Assembly (NCBI RefSeq): GCF_021602345.1
Contig: NZ_BQID01000006.1
Span: forward strand, 248,001 to 312,000
From: Pseudomonas pharyngis
GTDB lineage: Bacteria; Pseudomonadota; Gammaproteobacteria; Pseudomonadales; Pseudomonadaceae
Direction of reading: 5' to 3'
DNA: 64,000 nt
Shown here: positions 25,318 through 33,930 of the stretch, in pieces
Numbering within the stretch: position 1 is the first letter of the stretch
Layout: the number at the start of each line of letters is the position of its first letter
Translations under genes and position numbers: made by a program
Notes under the pieces: generated by a model
Database searches by the model: none
Told to the model about the DNA's origin: nothing
The model's input: only the letters and a program-made list of their open reading frames with translations

Positions 25318-26208
25318 ATGGCACGTCGTCGCCAGCATGAAGAGCACGTAAACCATGAACGCTGGCTGGTTTCCTACGCCGACTTCATTACCTTGCTCTT
25401 TGCCTTTTTCGTGGTGATGTACTCCATCTCGTCGATCAACGAAGGCAAGTACAAGATCATCTCCGAAGCGCTGATCGGGGTCTTCACCGACTCCGACCGC
25501 GCGCTCAAGCCGATTCCGATCGGTGAAGAACGACCGAAGACCGTGACCCCGGCCAAGCCGCTGGTCAAGGACGCCGAACAGGTCGATGCCGGTATCGCCG
25601 GAGCCAGCGATCCGCTGAAAAGCATCGCCGATGACATCAGCGCTGCGTTCGGCGACCTGATCTCCTCGAACCAGATGACCGTGCGCGGCAACGAGCTGTG
25701 GGTCGAGATCGAACTCAACTCCAGCCTGTTGTTCGGCAGCGGTGATGCGATGCCGAGCGACATCGCGTTCAACATCATCGACAAGGTCGCGGCGATCCTC
25801 AAACCGTTCGACAACCCGATCCACGTCGAAGGCTTCACCGACGATCAACCGATCCGCACCGCGCAGTACCCGACCAACTGGGAGCTGTCCTCGGCGCGTT
25901 CGGCGAGCATCGTGCGCATGCTGGCGATGCAGGGCGTAAACCCTGGCCGCCTGGCGTCGGTGGGCTACGGCGAATTCCAGCCGGTGGCCAACAACGCCAC
26001 CGCTGAAGGCCGGGCGAAAAACCGTCGTGTGGTACTGGTGGTGTCGCGCAATCTCGATGTGCGCCGCAGCCTGACCGGCACCGGAACCGCTCATGCGCAA
26101 CCGGACGCCGCGTTGAAGCGTGCTGGCACACAAACTGCACCGACCCCGGTCAAGACGCCGGGACGCGAGAGTGCCGTCAATTCTCCGTCGCCCGCATTAA
26201 TACGCTGA
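25318..26208 (+). CDS. motD: Flagellar motor stator protein MotD
   Basis: A 296-aa MotB-type protein. A short cytoplasmic N-terminus is followed by one transmembrane helix containing the proton-binding Asp (WLVSYADFITLLFAFFVVMY). A periplasmic linker leads to an OmpA-like peptidoglycan-binding domain (VEGFTDDQPI; NRRVVLVVSR). The C-terminal 50 residues are Thr/Pro/Ala-rich. It pairs with MotC. Confidence 0.94.
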   Translation: MARRRQHEEHVNHERWLVSYADFITLLFAFFVVMYSISSINEGKYKIISEALIGVFTDSDRALKPIPIGEERPKTVTPAKPLVKDAEQVDAGIAGASDPLKSIADDISAAFGDLISSNQMTVRGNELWVEIELNSSLLFGSGDAMPSDIAFNIIDKVAAILKPFDNPIHVEGFTDDQPIRTAQYPTNWELSSARSASIVRMLAMQGVNPGRLASVGYGEFQPVANNATAEGRAKNRRVVLVVSRNLDVRRSLTGTGTAHAQPDAALKRAGTQTAPTPVKTPGRESAVNSPSPALIR

Positions 26209-26251
26209 ACCATGTCTCGGCCGAGTATCCCGGCCGGGAGGAACGATCTGA

Positions 26252-27040
26252 ATGAGAGTCTGGGCAGTCGCCAATCAAAAGGGTGGTGTTGGTAAAACCA
26301 CTTCTTCCATCGCTTTAGCCGGTTTGCTGGCAGAGGCGGGCAAGCGCGTGGTCGTGGTCGATCTCGACCCGCACGGCTCGATGACCAGCTATTTCGGTTA
26401 CGACCCCGACAGCCTGGAACACAGTAACTACGACCTGTTTCTACACAAGGGCAGCGTGCCGCAAGGCCTGCCGGGCCAACTGCTGCTGTCGACCAGCGAT
26501 GAACGCATTTCCCTGTTGCCGTCGAGCACCGCGCTGGCCACCCTCGAGCGCCAGTCGCCGGGGCAGAGTGGCCTGGGTCTGGTGATCGCCAAGAGTCTGG
26601 CGCAGCTGTGGCAGGACTTCGATTACGCGATCATCGACAGCCCGCCGTTGCTCGGCGTGCTGATGGTCAACGCCCTGGCCGCCAGTCAACAACTGGTGAT
26701 CCCGGTGCAGACCGAGCACCTGGCCGTCAAAGGCCTGGAGCGCATGGTCAACACGCTGGCGATGATCAACCGCTCACGCAAACAGGCGCTGCCGTTCAGC
26801 ATCGTGCCGACCCTGTTCGACCGCCGCACCCAGGCGTCGATGGGCACCTTGCGTGTGCTGCGCGACAAATTTCCCGACGAGATCTGGCAGGGTTACATCC
26901 CGGTCGATACCCGTCTGCGTGACGCCAGTCGTGCCGGTGTCACCCCTTCGCAGTTCGACGGCAAGAGCCGTGGCGTGCTGGCCTACCGCGCGCTGCTCAA
27001 GCATCTGCTGGCGCAGCAACTCGTTCCGCAGGTGGCTTGA
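26252..27040 (+). CDS. parC: Chemotaxis array-positioning ATPase ParC (ParA family)
   Basis: A 262-aa ParA-like ATPase with Walker A NQKGGVGKTTSSI and DLDPHGSMT. In Vibrio and Pseudomonas the ParA homologue encoded between motD and the CheW-domain gene places and segregates the polar chemotaxis array. It is not a chromosome-partition ParA: no parB is adjacent. The next gene, parP, starts two bases after its stop. Confidence 0.85.
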   Translation: MRVWAVANQKGGVGKTTSSIALAGLLAEAGKRVVVVDLDPHGSMTSYFGYDPDSLEHSNYDLFLHKGSVPQGLPGQLLLSTSDERISLLPSSTALATLERQSPGQSGLGLVIAKSLAQLWQDFDYAIIDSPPLLGVLMVNALAASQQLVIPVQTEHLAVKGLERMVNTLAMINRSRKQALPFSIVPTLFDRRTQASMGTLRVLRDKFPDEIWQGYIPVDTRLRDASRAGVTPSQFDGKSRGVLAYRALLKHLLAQQLVPQVA

Positions 27041-27042
27041 GC

Positions 27043-27996
27043 ATGAATCGGCCGATCAAGCTGACGTCGAAGCCGCAACTGGCGCTGCAGTCCTATCTGG
27101 ACGGCTTGCTGCAGGAAGTGACGGACGAGGTCGAGCAGCAAATCGCAGCGCCGGTCGAGGTGGTCGAGAGCGCTGCGGCGCTCGATGAATTCCAGGCTGC
27201 CGTGCTTGAAGAGCAGGCCCGGGATGCGCAAAAAGCCGCTAGGCCGGTGGCCCCGGTTGCAGCGCCTGCCGCTGTAGTAGCGAAGGCACCTGCGACGTTG
27301 ATCAAAGAGCCTGAACCGGTGCGCGTGGTATCGACCCTGGCGCCGTTGCTGCAAACCCAACTTCTGCAAACGCCGCCGGTTCCGGCGGCGCCAGAACCCG
27401 AGCCTGTAGCGCCTGCGCCAGCCCCGGTCAAACCGACCCTGGTTGCGCCACTGGTGGAAGTGCATTTGCCACCCAGCAACACGCCGCCGCCGGTGGAAAC
27501 CGACGGCCGTCCAGCCTGGGCTTCGGAAGCGTTCGAATGCCTGCTGTTCGACGTGGCCGGCCTGACGCTGGCGGTGCCGCTGGTGTGCCTGGGCTCGATC
27601 TATTCGCTGGCCGGCCATGAGCTGACGCCGCTGTTCGGTCAGCCGGAATGGTTCCTCGGGATTCTGCCGAGCCAAGCCGGCAACCTGAAGGTGCTGGACA
27701 CCGCACGCTGGGTCATGCCGGATCGCTATCGCGACGATTTCCGTCAGGGCCTGCAATACGTAATTTCGGTGCAGGGTTACGAGTGGGGACTGGCGGTGCA
27801 TCAGGTCAGTCGCTCGTTGCGTCTGGACCCGAATGAAATCAAATGGAGAAGTCACCGGGGTCAGCGGCCATGGCTCGCCGGCACGGTGATTGAACACATG
27901 TGCGCCTTGCTCGATGTTTCCGCTCTGGCCGAGTTGATCGCCAGCGGTGGGGCAAAGCACATGTCCGGCAGTAAGCCGAACCACAAACCGACATAA
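27043..27996 (+). CDS. parP: CheW-domain array protein ParP
   Basis: A 317-aa protein with a helical N-terminus, a long Pro/Ala linker (about 75-155) and a C-terminal CheW-like domain (CLLFDVAGLTLAVPLVCLGS; VQGYEWGLAVHQVSR). ParP connects ParC to CheA and receptors in the polar array. It is directly downstream of parC and upstream of cheW, as in PAO1 PA1462-PA1464. Confidence 0.85.
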   Translation: MNRPIKLTSKPQLALQSYLDGLLQEVTDEVEQQIAAPVEVVESAAALDEFQAAVLEEQARDAQKAARPVAPVAAPAAVVAKAPATLIKEPEPVRVVSTLAPLLQTQLLQTPPVPAAPEPEPVAPAPAPVKPTLVAPLVEVHLPPSNTPPPVETDGRPAWASEAFECLLFDVAGLTLAVPLVCLGSIYSLAGHELTPLFGQPEWFLGILPSQAGNLKVLDTARWVMPDRYRDDFRQGLQYVISVQGYEWGLAVHQVSRSLRLDPNEIKWRSHRGQRPWLAGTVIEHMCALLDVSALAELIASGGAKHMSGSKPNHKPT

Positions 27997-28069
27997 AGAC
28001 AGTACCGGCATTCAAATGCCGGCGAACGAAACACACACCGCCAGGCGCGGTTTTTCGAGGGGCTAGGGT

Positions 28070-28555
28070 ATGAACGACAAGGCTACGGCGGCAAAGGGTT
28101 CCGAAGATCCGATCCTGCAATGGGTGACCTTCAAGCTGGATAACGAAACCTACGGCATCAACGTGATGCGCGTTCAGGAAGTCCTGCGCTACACCGAGAT
28201 CGCTCCGGTTCCGGGTGCGCCAAGCTACGTGCTGGGCATCATCAACCTGCGCGGCAACGTGGTGACCGTGATCGATACCCGTCAGCGCTTCGGCCTGATG
28301 AGCGGTGAGATCAGCGACAACACCCGTATCGTCATCATCGAAGCCGACAAGCAGGTCGTCGGCATCATGGTCGACAGCGTGGCTGAAGTGGTTTACCTGC
28401 GTCAGTCGGAAATCGAGACCGCACCGAACGTCGGTAACGAAGAGTCGGCCAAGTTCATCCAGGGCGTGTGCAACAAGAACAACGAGTTGCTGATCCTGGT
28501 CGAGCTGGACAAGATGATGAGCGAAGAAGAGTGGTCGGAACTGGAGAACATCTGA
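28070..28555 (+). CDS. cheW: Chemotaxis coupling protein CheW
   Basis: A 161-aa CheW (VTFKLDNETYGINVMRVQEVL; GIINLRGNVVTVIDTR), which couples receptors to CheA. A perfect hairpin CCGGCATT-CA-AATGCCGG lies in its leader (28010-28027) without a T-run. The stop is followed at once by the TTG start of the DUF2802 gene. Confidence 0.95.
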   Translation: MNDKATAAKGSEDPILQWVTFKLDNETYGINVMRVQEVLRYTEIAPVPGAPSYVLGIINLRGNVVTVIDTRQRFGLMSGEISDNTRIVIIEADKQVVGIMVDSVAEVVYLRQSEIETAPNVGNEESAKFIQGVCNKNNELLILVELDKMMSEEEWSELENI

Positions 28556-28948
28556 TTGATTCTCGAGGTAGCGGTCATTGTCCTGTTCCTGTTCTGGGCA
28601 GGCACGCTGGCGATGTTTCTGGCGTACATCAAGGCGCAGCGGGTCATCGCTGCGCAACAGGCCCAGGGCGATGCGCTGCGTGATCAGCGGATCAGGGACC
28701 TGGCCAAACGTGTCGACGATTACCAGAACGGCAACGTGCGCATGGGCGAAGCCCTGCACGAGCTGCGCTCGGTGGTCGGTCCGATCCCGGACAAACTCGC
28801 CCAGCTCGAACAGCGCGACCCTTCCAGCCTGTCATTCGCCCAGGCGGCGAAACTGGTGGGGATGGGCGCGAGTGTCGATGAGCTGACTCAGTCCTGCGGG
28901 TTGACCCAGGCTGAGGCGGAGTTGATGCGCAAGCTGCACAAGAACTGA
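28556..28948 (+). CDS. DUF2802 membrane-anchored protein
   Basis: 130 aa: N-terminal membrane helix (residues 2-24, VAVIVLFLFWAGTLAMFLAY), a coiled-coil-like region, and a C-terminal helix-turn-helix-like part (AAKLVGMGASVDELTQSCGL). It is always found after cheW in pseudomonad flagellar clusters as far as I know; its role is unknown. The TTG start directly follows the cheW stop. Confidence 0.8.
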   Translation: MILEVAVIVLFLFWAGTLAMFLAYIKAQRVIAAQQAQGDALRDQRIRDLAKRVDDYQNGNVRMGEALHELRSVVGPIPDKLAQLEQRDPSSLSFAQAAKLVGMGASVDELTQSCGLTQAEAELMRKLHKN

Positions 28949-28970
28949 TTTGTAGCGCGGCTGAAATCGC

Positions 28971-29055
28971 TATCGCGAGCAGGCTCGCTCCCACATTGAA
29001 TCGCGGTCGTCATGACGAGACGCGGTCAAATGTGGGAGCGAGCCTGCTCGCGATG
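28971..29055. repeat. BIME: two inverted REPs
   Basis: Inverted pair TCGCGAGCAGGCTCGCTCCCACA and TGTGGGAGCGAGCCTGCTCGCGA around 36 bases. It lies between the convergent DUF2802 and FlhB-like genes, a usual place for REPs. Confidence 0.88.
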
Positions 29056-29069
29056 GGGCCTGTGAAAAT

Positions 29070-29399
29070 TCAGTAATCGTCGCCGCGTTCGGTGACGTCT
29101 TTCTCGACCATCGGCGCATCCGGATTCTGTCCCGCCGGGAACTTGCCCTTGAGGTTCCAGGCGAAAGCGATGATCTCCGCGATCGTGCGGTACAGCTCTT
29201 CGGGGATGCTGTCGCCCAGTTCCATTCGCGCCAGCAGTTTCACCAGTTCGGCGTTTTCGTAGATCGGCACTTCATAATCGCGGGCGATCCGCAGGATTTC
29301 TTCGGCCAGTTCTTCGTCGCCCTTGGCGGTAAGGGTCGGGGCGTGGCTGCCGTCGTATTTGAGGGCGATGGCCTGGCGTGGAGCGGTGGTGTCATTCAT
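29070..29399 (-). CDS. Free-standing FlhB C-terminal-domain protein (FhlB-like)
   Basis: 109 aa resembling only the part of FlhB after the NPTH cleavage site: AIALKYDGSHAPTLTAKG aligns with AVALKYDAEKGGAPMLLAKG of FlhB here. It has no membrane domain and no NPTH. It may substitute for or regulate FlhB-CC in export-substrate switching. ATG 29399 overlaps the stop of the upstream FliK-like gene (ATGA), so the two are coupled. Confidence 0.85.
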   Translation of the reverse strand: MNDTTAPRQAIALKYDGSHAPTLTAKGDEELAEEILRIARDYEVPIYENAELVKLLARMELGDSIPEELYRTIAEIIAFAWNLKGKFPAGQNPDAPMVEKDVTERGDDY

Positions 29400-30970
29400 G
29401 CGGTTTCGTCGACCCAGCGGTGTTCGAGGCGGGTTTGGATGCCTTGCGGCGGGGTGCCGAGGTGGCAGTCGAGGTCGCCGACGTTCAGCCCGGAATCCAG
29501 CAGGCGCTGGCGCAGGGCGGTCAGGTTGCTTTCGATCAGACTCGCGGTGTACGGCCGCTCGGCCCACAACTGGCTGGACAGGCTGCCGCTGATCAACTGT
29601 GCCTGAATCTGCATCGGCCCCAGCGGTTCCATGTCGAACGCCAGATCGACGCGCCACAGTTGTTGTTTCGGCTCGCGCTCATCGCGGCGCTGCTCGTTCG
29701 CATCCTGTTTCTCCGGCGCTTCTTCGCGCTGGAACTTGACCTGCAACGGCACGATGTCCTGCAGATTGCGCATCGGGATTTCCAGTTGCCAGGTGCTGAG
29801 CAGGCGGCCGTCGTCGGTCACGCCGGTCTGTTCCAGACTCGACAGTTGATGACTTTGCAGGCGCGACACGGCAGCGGCGGCGAGGCGCAGCAAATGCTCC
29901 AGATCGCCTTCACCTTCCAGGCTTTGCAGCAGTCGCTCGGGCAGCGGGAAACTGCTCGGCACCGGTTTTGCGCTGACCTGACCGAGCATGCCGAGGGCGT
30001 TGCGCACAAAGCTCGGCAATGCCTGAGCCAGGGTGTTGGCGGCGATGATCGCATTCAGGTTGGTGTTGCCGGGCAGGCCGGGGGTGAGTTGGGCGATCAG
30101 CTTGAGCAGATCGGCTTTCATGTCCGGGGCCAGCGTCGGGTTCTGCCCGGTCAGCAGTTTGGTTTCGAGGAACACACCGCTGTTGGCCAGCGCCTGGGCC
30201 AGACCTTTCGGTGTGCTCAGTTGCTGCACGTCCGGCAGATTGGCGAGCAGTTTGTCCACGGCCGCGCGCAAATCCTGGGACGTCTGATCGGTGGCGGGGG
30301 GCAGGCTCTGGAGCATTTTCAGCAAGCCGTCGAGCGAGCCCTGACGGCTTTGCTGGCTGACCAGTTGCTGACTGACCGCCAGTTGTTCCTGGCGATTGCT
30401 CAGCGGCAGGAACTTCAGGGTCTGCGAGTCCTGCACCAGCGCCGACAGCAGGGTGCCGATGCGCAACGGTTGCGGGCTGTCGATGCTCAGGGTGCTGCCG
30501 CTCAACGCGGTGTTGAGCAGGCTGACCATCGAGCGATACACCGTCGGCTGCCCCGGCACCTGCGGCAAGGCCTGGGCCGTCAGCACCTTGCCTTGCAGCA
30601 GCGTGCCGACCGGCAGTTGCGCAGTGTCGATGCGGGTCAGGGTGGCGACGCTGCTGGCGATGGCCTGTTGCACGGTGATCGCCAGATTGCCCGCCGACGG
30701 CTGGGTGATCGCCAGACTGGTGCCCTGGGGCAGCGGCAGATTGCTGGTCGCCTGCACGGTGGTCTGACGGCCGCTGTCCAGCGTCACCTTGAGCAGCAAC
30801 TGAAAGGTCTGATCCGCCTGCTTGAGCGACAACACCTCGGCCTTGGCGCTCTGGCCGGCGGCAATCAGCCCGTCGACCGGCGTCAGCAACTTCAGCAGCT
30901 CACCCACCTGCGGGCGAACGGTCGCCGGGGTGGTGGTCGGGAGCGGGAGGATGTTCATTTCGCCTGTCAT
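29396..30970 (-). CDS. Second FliK-like hook-length-control domain protein
   Basis: A 524-aa protein, Leu/Gln/Ser-rich, with a C-terminal Flg_hook-type domain (about 385-470: PLGPMQIQAQLISGSLSSQL; ESNLTALRQRLLDSGL). The start may be ATG 30970 (MTGEMN) or 30958. With the FlhB-like gene that follows it, it repeats the FliK-FlhB switch pair away from the main cluster. Function is inferred only. Confidence 0.75.
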   Translation of the reverse strand: MTGEMNILPLPTTTPATVRPQVGELLKLLTPVDGLIAAGQSAKAEVLSLKQADQTFQLLLKVTLDSGRQTTVQATSNLPLPQGTSLAITQPSAGNLAITVQQAIASSVATLTRIDTAQLPVGTLLQGKVLTAQALPQVPGQPTVYRSMVSLLNTALSGSTLSIDSPQPLRIGTLLSALVQDSQTLKFLPLSNRQEQLAVSQQLVSQQSRQGSLDGLLKMLQSLPPATDQTSQDLRAAVDKLLANLPDVQQLSTPKGLAQALANSGVFLETKLLTGQNPTLAPDMKADLLKLIAQLTPGLPGNTNLNAIIAANTLAQALPSFVRNALGMLGQVSAKPVPSSFPLPERLLQSLEGEGDLEHLLRLAAAAVSRLQSHQLSSLEQTGVTDDGRLLSTWQLEIPMRNLQDIVPLQVKFQREEAPEKQDANEQRRDEREPKQQLWRVDLAFDMEPLGPMQIQAQLISGSLSSQLWAERPYTASLIESNLTALRQRLLDSGLNVGDLDCHLGTPPQGIQTRLEHRWVDETA

Positions 30971-31019
30971 ACGCGGACACAACCTGAGGAAAATGCACTC
31001 GGGAGAGCGGGGGACGCCA

Positions 31020-31027
31020 TGTATAAT
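31020..31027 (+). promoter_or_regulatory. Candidate -10 element in the divergent fliK-like/ccmA promoter region
   Basis: TGTATAAT is a good extended -10, 140 bases upstream of ccmA. No strong -35 can be seen at 17 bases. The 31028-31167 stretch has no gene. Confidence 0.35.
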
Positions 31028-31167
31028 GCCGCCCGTCCTTCCATTCGTTCAAAAAACATAGCAATTGTTTGACGCAGCTCTCTGGATTGAGCCGTCATTG
31101 CATTTATGCTGCAACTCTTTAACGGCCGCGCCAGAGCCGACTTGAACCGTATAAGGCCCGTGAACCC

Positions 31168-31803
31168 TTGACCAGTCCTGTCCTGCAAACCGTTGCCCTC
31201 GCGTGTGAACGTGATCTCAGACTGCTCTTCGACAATCTCGAATTGAGACTGGCCAGTGGCGATATGGTGCAGATCAGCGGCCCCAACGGCAGCGGCAAGA
31301 CCAGCCTGCTGCGTTTGCTGGCCGGTCTGATGCAGCCGACCGACGGTCAGGTGCTGCTCAACGGCAAGCCGCTGGGCGAGCAACGCAGCGAGCTGGCGCG
31401 CAACCTGTTGTGGATCGGCCATGCCGCCGGGATCAAGGACTTGCTCACCCCGGAAGAAAACCTCGCCTGGCTCTGCGCCCTGCATCAACCCGCCGAACGC
31501 GACGCGATCTGGCAGGCCCTGGCGGCGGTTGGATTGCGCGGTTTCGAGGATGTTCCCTGCCACAGTCTGTCCGCCGGCCAGCAGCGCCGCGTGGCGCTGG
31601 CGCGGTTGTATCTGGACAGCCCGCCGTTGTGGATTCTCGACGAACCGTTCACTGCGCTGGACAAGCAGGGCGTGGCACAGCTTGAAGAACACCTGGCCGG
31701 GCACTGCGAACGGGGCGGCCTGGTGGTGCTCACCACACACCACACGCTGAGCCGGATGCCATCCGGTTATCGCGACATCGATCTGGGGAATTGGGCGGTA
31801 TGA
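31168..31803 (+). CDS. ccmA: Cytochrome c maturation ATP-binding protein CcmA
   Basis: A 211-aa ABC ATPase: Walker [10 protein letters not shown], signature [14 protein letters not shown], Walker [12 protein letters not shown]. It powers the CcmAB(C)D complex that releases holo-CcmE. The start is TTG 31168; no better in-frame ATG exists. The stop overlaps the ccmB ATG (ATGA). Confidence 0.95.
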   Translation: MTSPVLQTVALACERDLRLLFDNLELRLASGDMVQISGPNGSGKTSLLRLLAGLMQPTDGQVLLNGKPLGEQRSELARNLLWIGHAAGIKDLLTPEENLAWLCALHQPAERDAIWQALAAVGLRGFEDVPCHSLSAGQQRRVALARLYLDSPPLWILDEPFTALDKQGVAQLEEHLAGHCERGGLVVLTTHHTLSRMPSGYRDIDLGNWAV

Positions 31804-32468
31804 GTGTGTTCGGCCTGCTGGTTGCCCGTGAATCCCGACTGCTGTTCCGCCGCCCGGCGGAGCTGGCCAATCCGCTGATTTTCTTCGCCATCGTCATCGC
31901 GCTGTTCCCGCTGGCCGTCGGCCCGGAAACTCAAGTATTGCAAAACTTGTCCCCGGGGTTAGTCTGGGTGGCGGCACTTTTGTCGGTCCTGCTCTCGCTG
32001 GACGGGCTGTTCCGCAGTGATTTCGAAGACGGCTCCCTTGAACAGTGGGTCCTTTCGCCGCACCCCCTGCCACTTCTGGTATTGGCCAAGGTGCTGGCAC
32101 ACTGGCTTTTTTCCGGGCTGGCACTGGTTTTGCTCTCGCCATTACTGGCGTTGATGCTCGGGTTGCCGGCTGCGTGTCTGCCGGTTTTGCTGCTTTCGTT
32201 GCTGCTGGGAACACCGGTGCTGAGCTTGCTCGGTGCGGTGGGCGCGGCGCTGACGGTCGGTCTGAAACGCGGAGGCCTGTTGCTGGCGCTGCTGATTCTG
32301 CCGTTGTACATCCCGGTGTTGATCCTGGGCAGTGGCGCCTTGCAGGCGGCGTTGCAGGGCATGCCGGCGCTTGGTTATCTGTTGTGGCTTGGCAGCCTGA
32401 CCGCCCTGGCGATAACCCTGACACCTTTTGCAATAGCGGCTGGCCTGAAGATCAGCGTCGGCGAATAA
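31800..32468 (+). CDS. ccmB: Heme exporter protein CcmB
   Basis: A 222-aa inner-membrane protein with six predicted helices, the membrane partner of CcmA. It carries the usual FxxGSLEQW-like segment ([17 protein letters not shown]). ATG 31800 is coupled to the ccmA stop. Confidence 0.95.
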   Translation: MSVFGLLVARESRLLFRRPAELANPLIFFAIVIALFPLAVGPETQVLQNLSPGLVWVAALLSVLLSLDGLFRSDFEDGSLEQWVLSPHPLPLLVLAKVLAHWLFSGLALVLLSPLLALMLGLPAACLPVLLLSLLLGTPVLSLLGAVGAALTVGLKRGGLLLALLILPLYIPVLILGSGALQAALQGMPALGYLLWLGSLTALAITLTPFAIAAGLKISVGE

Positions 32469-32546
32469 TGAGGTCTGGTTAAAATTTAACCAGCAAAGAC
32501 CCTGAGACTGCTCACACCGATGAGCGGCACCCGTGATGGAAACAGT

Positions 32547-33302
32547 ATGAACTGGACCTGGTTTCACAAGCTCGGCTCGCCCAAGTGGTTCTACGGCATC
32601 AGCAGCAAGTTTTTGCCGTGGTTGAGCCTCGCCGCGTTGTTGCTGATCTGCGTTGGCGTCATCTGGGGTCTGGCCTTCGCGCCGCCGGACTATCAGCAAG
32701 GCAACAGCTTTCGCATCATCTATATCCACGTTCCCGCCGCGATGCTTGCTCAGTCGATCTACGTGATGCTGGCGGTGTGCGGTGTGGTCGGGCTGGTGTG
32801 GAAGATGAAACTGGCGGACGTCGCCCTGCAATGCGCCGCGCCAATCGGTGCCTGGATGACCGCCGTGGCGCTGGTCACCGGGGCGATCTGGGGCAAGCCG
32901 ACCTGGGGCTCGTGGTGGGTCTGGGACGCGCGCCTGACCTCGATGCTGATTCTGCTGTTCCTGTACTTCGGCGTGATCGCCCTGGGCAACGCCATCAGCA
33001 ATCGCGACAGCGCCGCCAAGGCCTGCGCGGTGCTGGCCATCGTCGGCGTGATCAACATTCCGATCATCAAATACTCGGTGGAGTGGTGGAACACCCTGCA
33101 CCAGGGCGCGACCTTTACCCTCACCGAAAAACCGGCGATGCCCGTCGAGATGTGGCTGCCGCTGCTGCTGACGGTGCTGGGATTCTACTGTTTCTTCGGC
33201 GCCGTGCTGTTGTTGCGCATGCGCCTTGAAGTGCTCAAGCGCGAAGCCCGCGCCAGTTGGGTGAAAGAAGAAGTGCAGAACAGCCTGGAGGCCGCTCGAT
33301 GA
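32547..33302 (+). CDS. ccmC: Heme transporter CcmC
   Basis: A 251-aa heme-handling protein with six helices and the WWD signature ([14 protein letters not shown]), which presents heme to CcmE. ATG 32547 ([11 protein letters not shown]) with GGAA six bases upstream is preferred over ATG 32520. It overlaps ccmD. Confidence 0.95.
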   Translation: MNWTWFHKLGSPKWFYGISSKFLPWLSLAALLLICVGVIWGLAFAPPDYQQGNSFRIIYIHVPAAMLAQSIYVMLAVCGVVGLVWKMKLADVALQCAAPIGAWMTAVALVTGAIWGKPTWGSWWVWDARLTSMLILLFLYFGVIALGNAISNRDSAAKACAVLAIVGVINIPIIKYSVEWWNTLHQGATFTLTEKPAMPVEMWLPLLLTVLGFYCFFGAVLLLRMRLEVLKREARASWVKEEVQNSLEAAR

Positions 33303-33475
33303 GTTTCGCGTCATTCGGCGACTTCCTCGCCATGGGCCATCACGGCCTGTATGTCTGGTCGGCCTACGGCATCTGTCTGGCGGTACTGATCCTCAACGTG
33401 GCGGCGCCGATCGCGGCCCGCAAGCGCTATCTGCAACAAGAGGCGCGTCGTCTGCGCCGGGAGAACGGCAAGTGA
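33299..33475 (+). CDS. ccmD: Heme exporter small subunit CcmD
   Basis: 58 aa, one transmembrane helix ([20 protein letters not shown]) and a basic C-terminus, the normal length and layout. It is needed for release of holo-CcmE. The start ATGA overlaps ccmC; the stop overlaps the GTG of ccmE. Confidence 0.93.
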   Translation: MSFASFGDFLAMGHHGLYVWSAYGICLAVLILNVAAPIAARKRYLQQEARRLRRENGK

Positions 33476-33927
33476 ATCCGCTGCGTAAAAAGCGTCTGAT
33501 CATCATCCTGGCAATTCTGGTCGGGGTCGGCGCTGCCGTCGGCCTGGCCCTGAGCGCCCTGCAGCAGAACATCAACCTGTTTTACACGCCGACCCAGATC
33601 GCCAACGGCGAAGCGCCGCAGGACACCCGCATCCGCGCCGGCGGCATGGTCGAGAAGGGCTCGCTGCAACGCTCCACGGATTCCCTGGACGTCAAATTCG
33701 TGGTCACCGACTTCAACAAGTCCGTGACCATCACCTATCGCGGGATCCTGCCGGACCTGTTCCGCGAAGGGCAGGGCATCGTCGCACTGGGCAAGCTCAA
33801 CGCCGACGGCGTGGTGGTTGCCGATGAAGTGCTGGCCAAGCACGACGAGAAATACATGCCGCCGGAAGTGACCAAGGCCCTGAAGGACAGCGGTCAATCC
33901 GCGCCAACCCCTGCGAAGGAGGGTTGA
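33472..33927 (+). CDS. ccmE: Periplasmic heme chaperone CcmE
   Basis: 151 aa: N-terminal membrane anchor followed by an OB-fold domain with the covalent heme-binding histidine in [14 protein letters not shown]. It ferries heme from CcmC to the CcmFH lyase. GTG start overlaps the ccmD stop (GTGA). Confidence 0.96.
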   Translation: MNPLRKKRLIIILAILVGVGAAVGLALSALQQNINLFYTPTQIANGEAPQDTRIRAGGMVEKGSLQRSTDSLDVKFVVTDFNKSVTITYRGILPDLFREGQGIVALGKLNADGVVVADEVLAKHDEKYMPPEVTKALKDSGQSAPTPAKEG

Positions 33928-33930
33928 TCG

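Noticed and set aside
26252-27040. Chromosome-partition parA or plasmid replication module
   Set aside because: No parB or parS-like repeats nearby; position between motD and a CheW-domain gene marks the chemotaxis ParC.
28010-28027. Hairpin before cheW as an intrinsic terminator
   Set aside because: The stem is perfect but no T-run follows, and cheW is expected to be cotranscribed with parP.
29378-31072. 564-aa plus-strand frame across the FliK-like gene
   Set aside because: The minus-strand gene shows a Flg_hook domain and an ATGA overlap with its neighbour; the plus frame is a compositional shadow.
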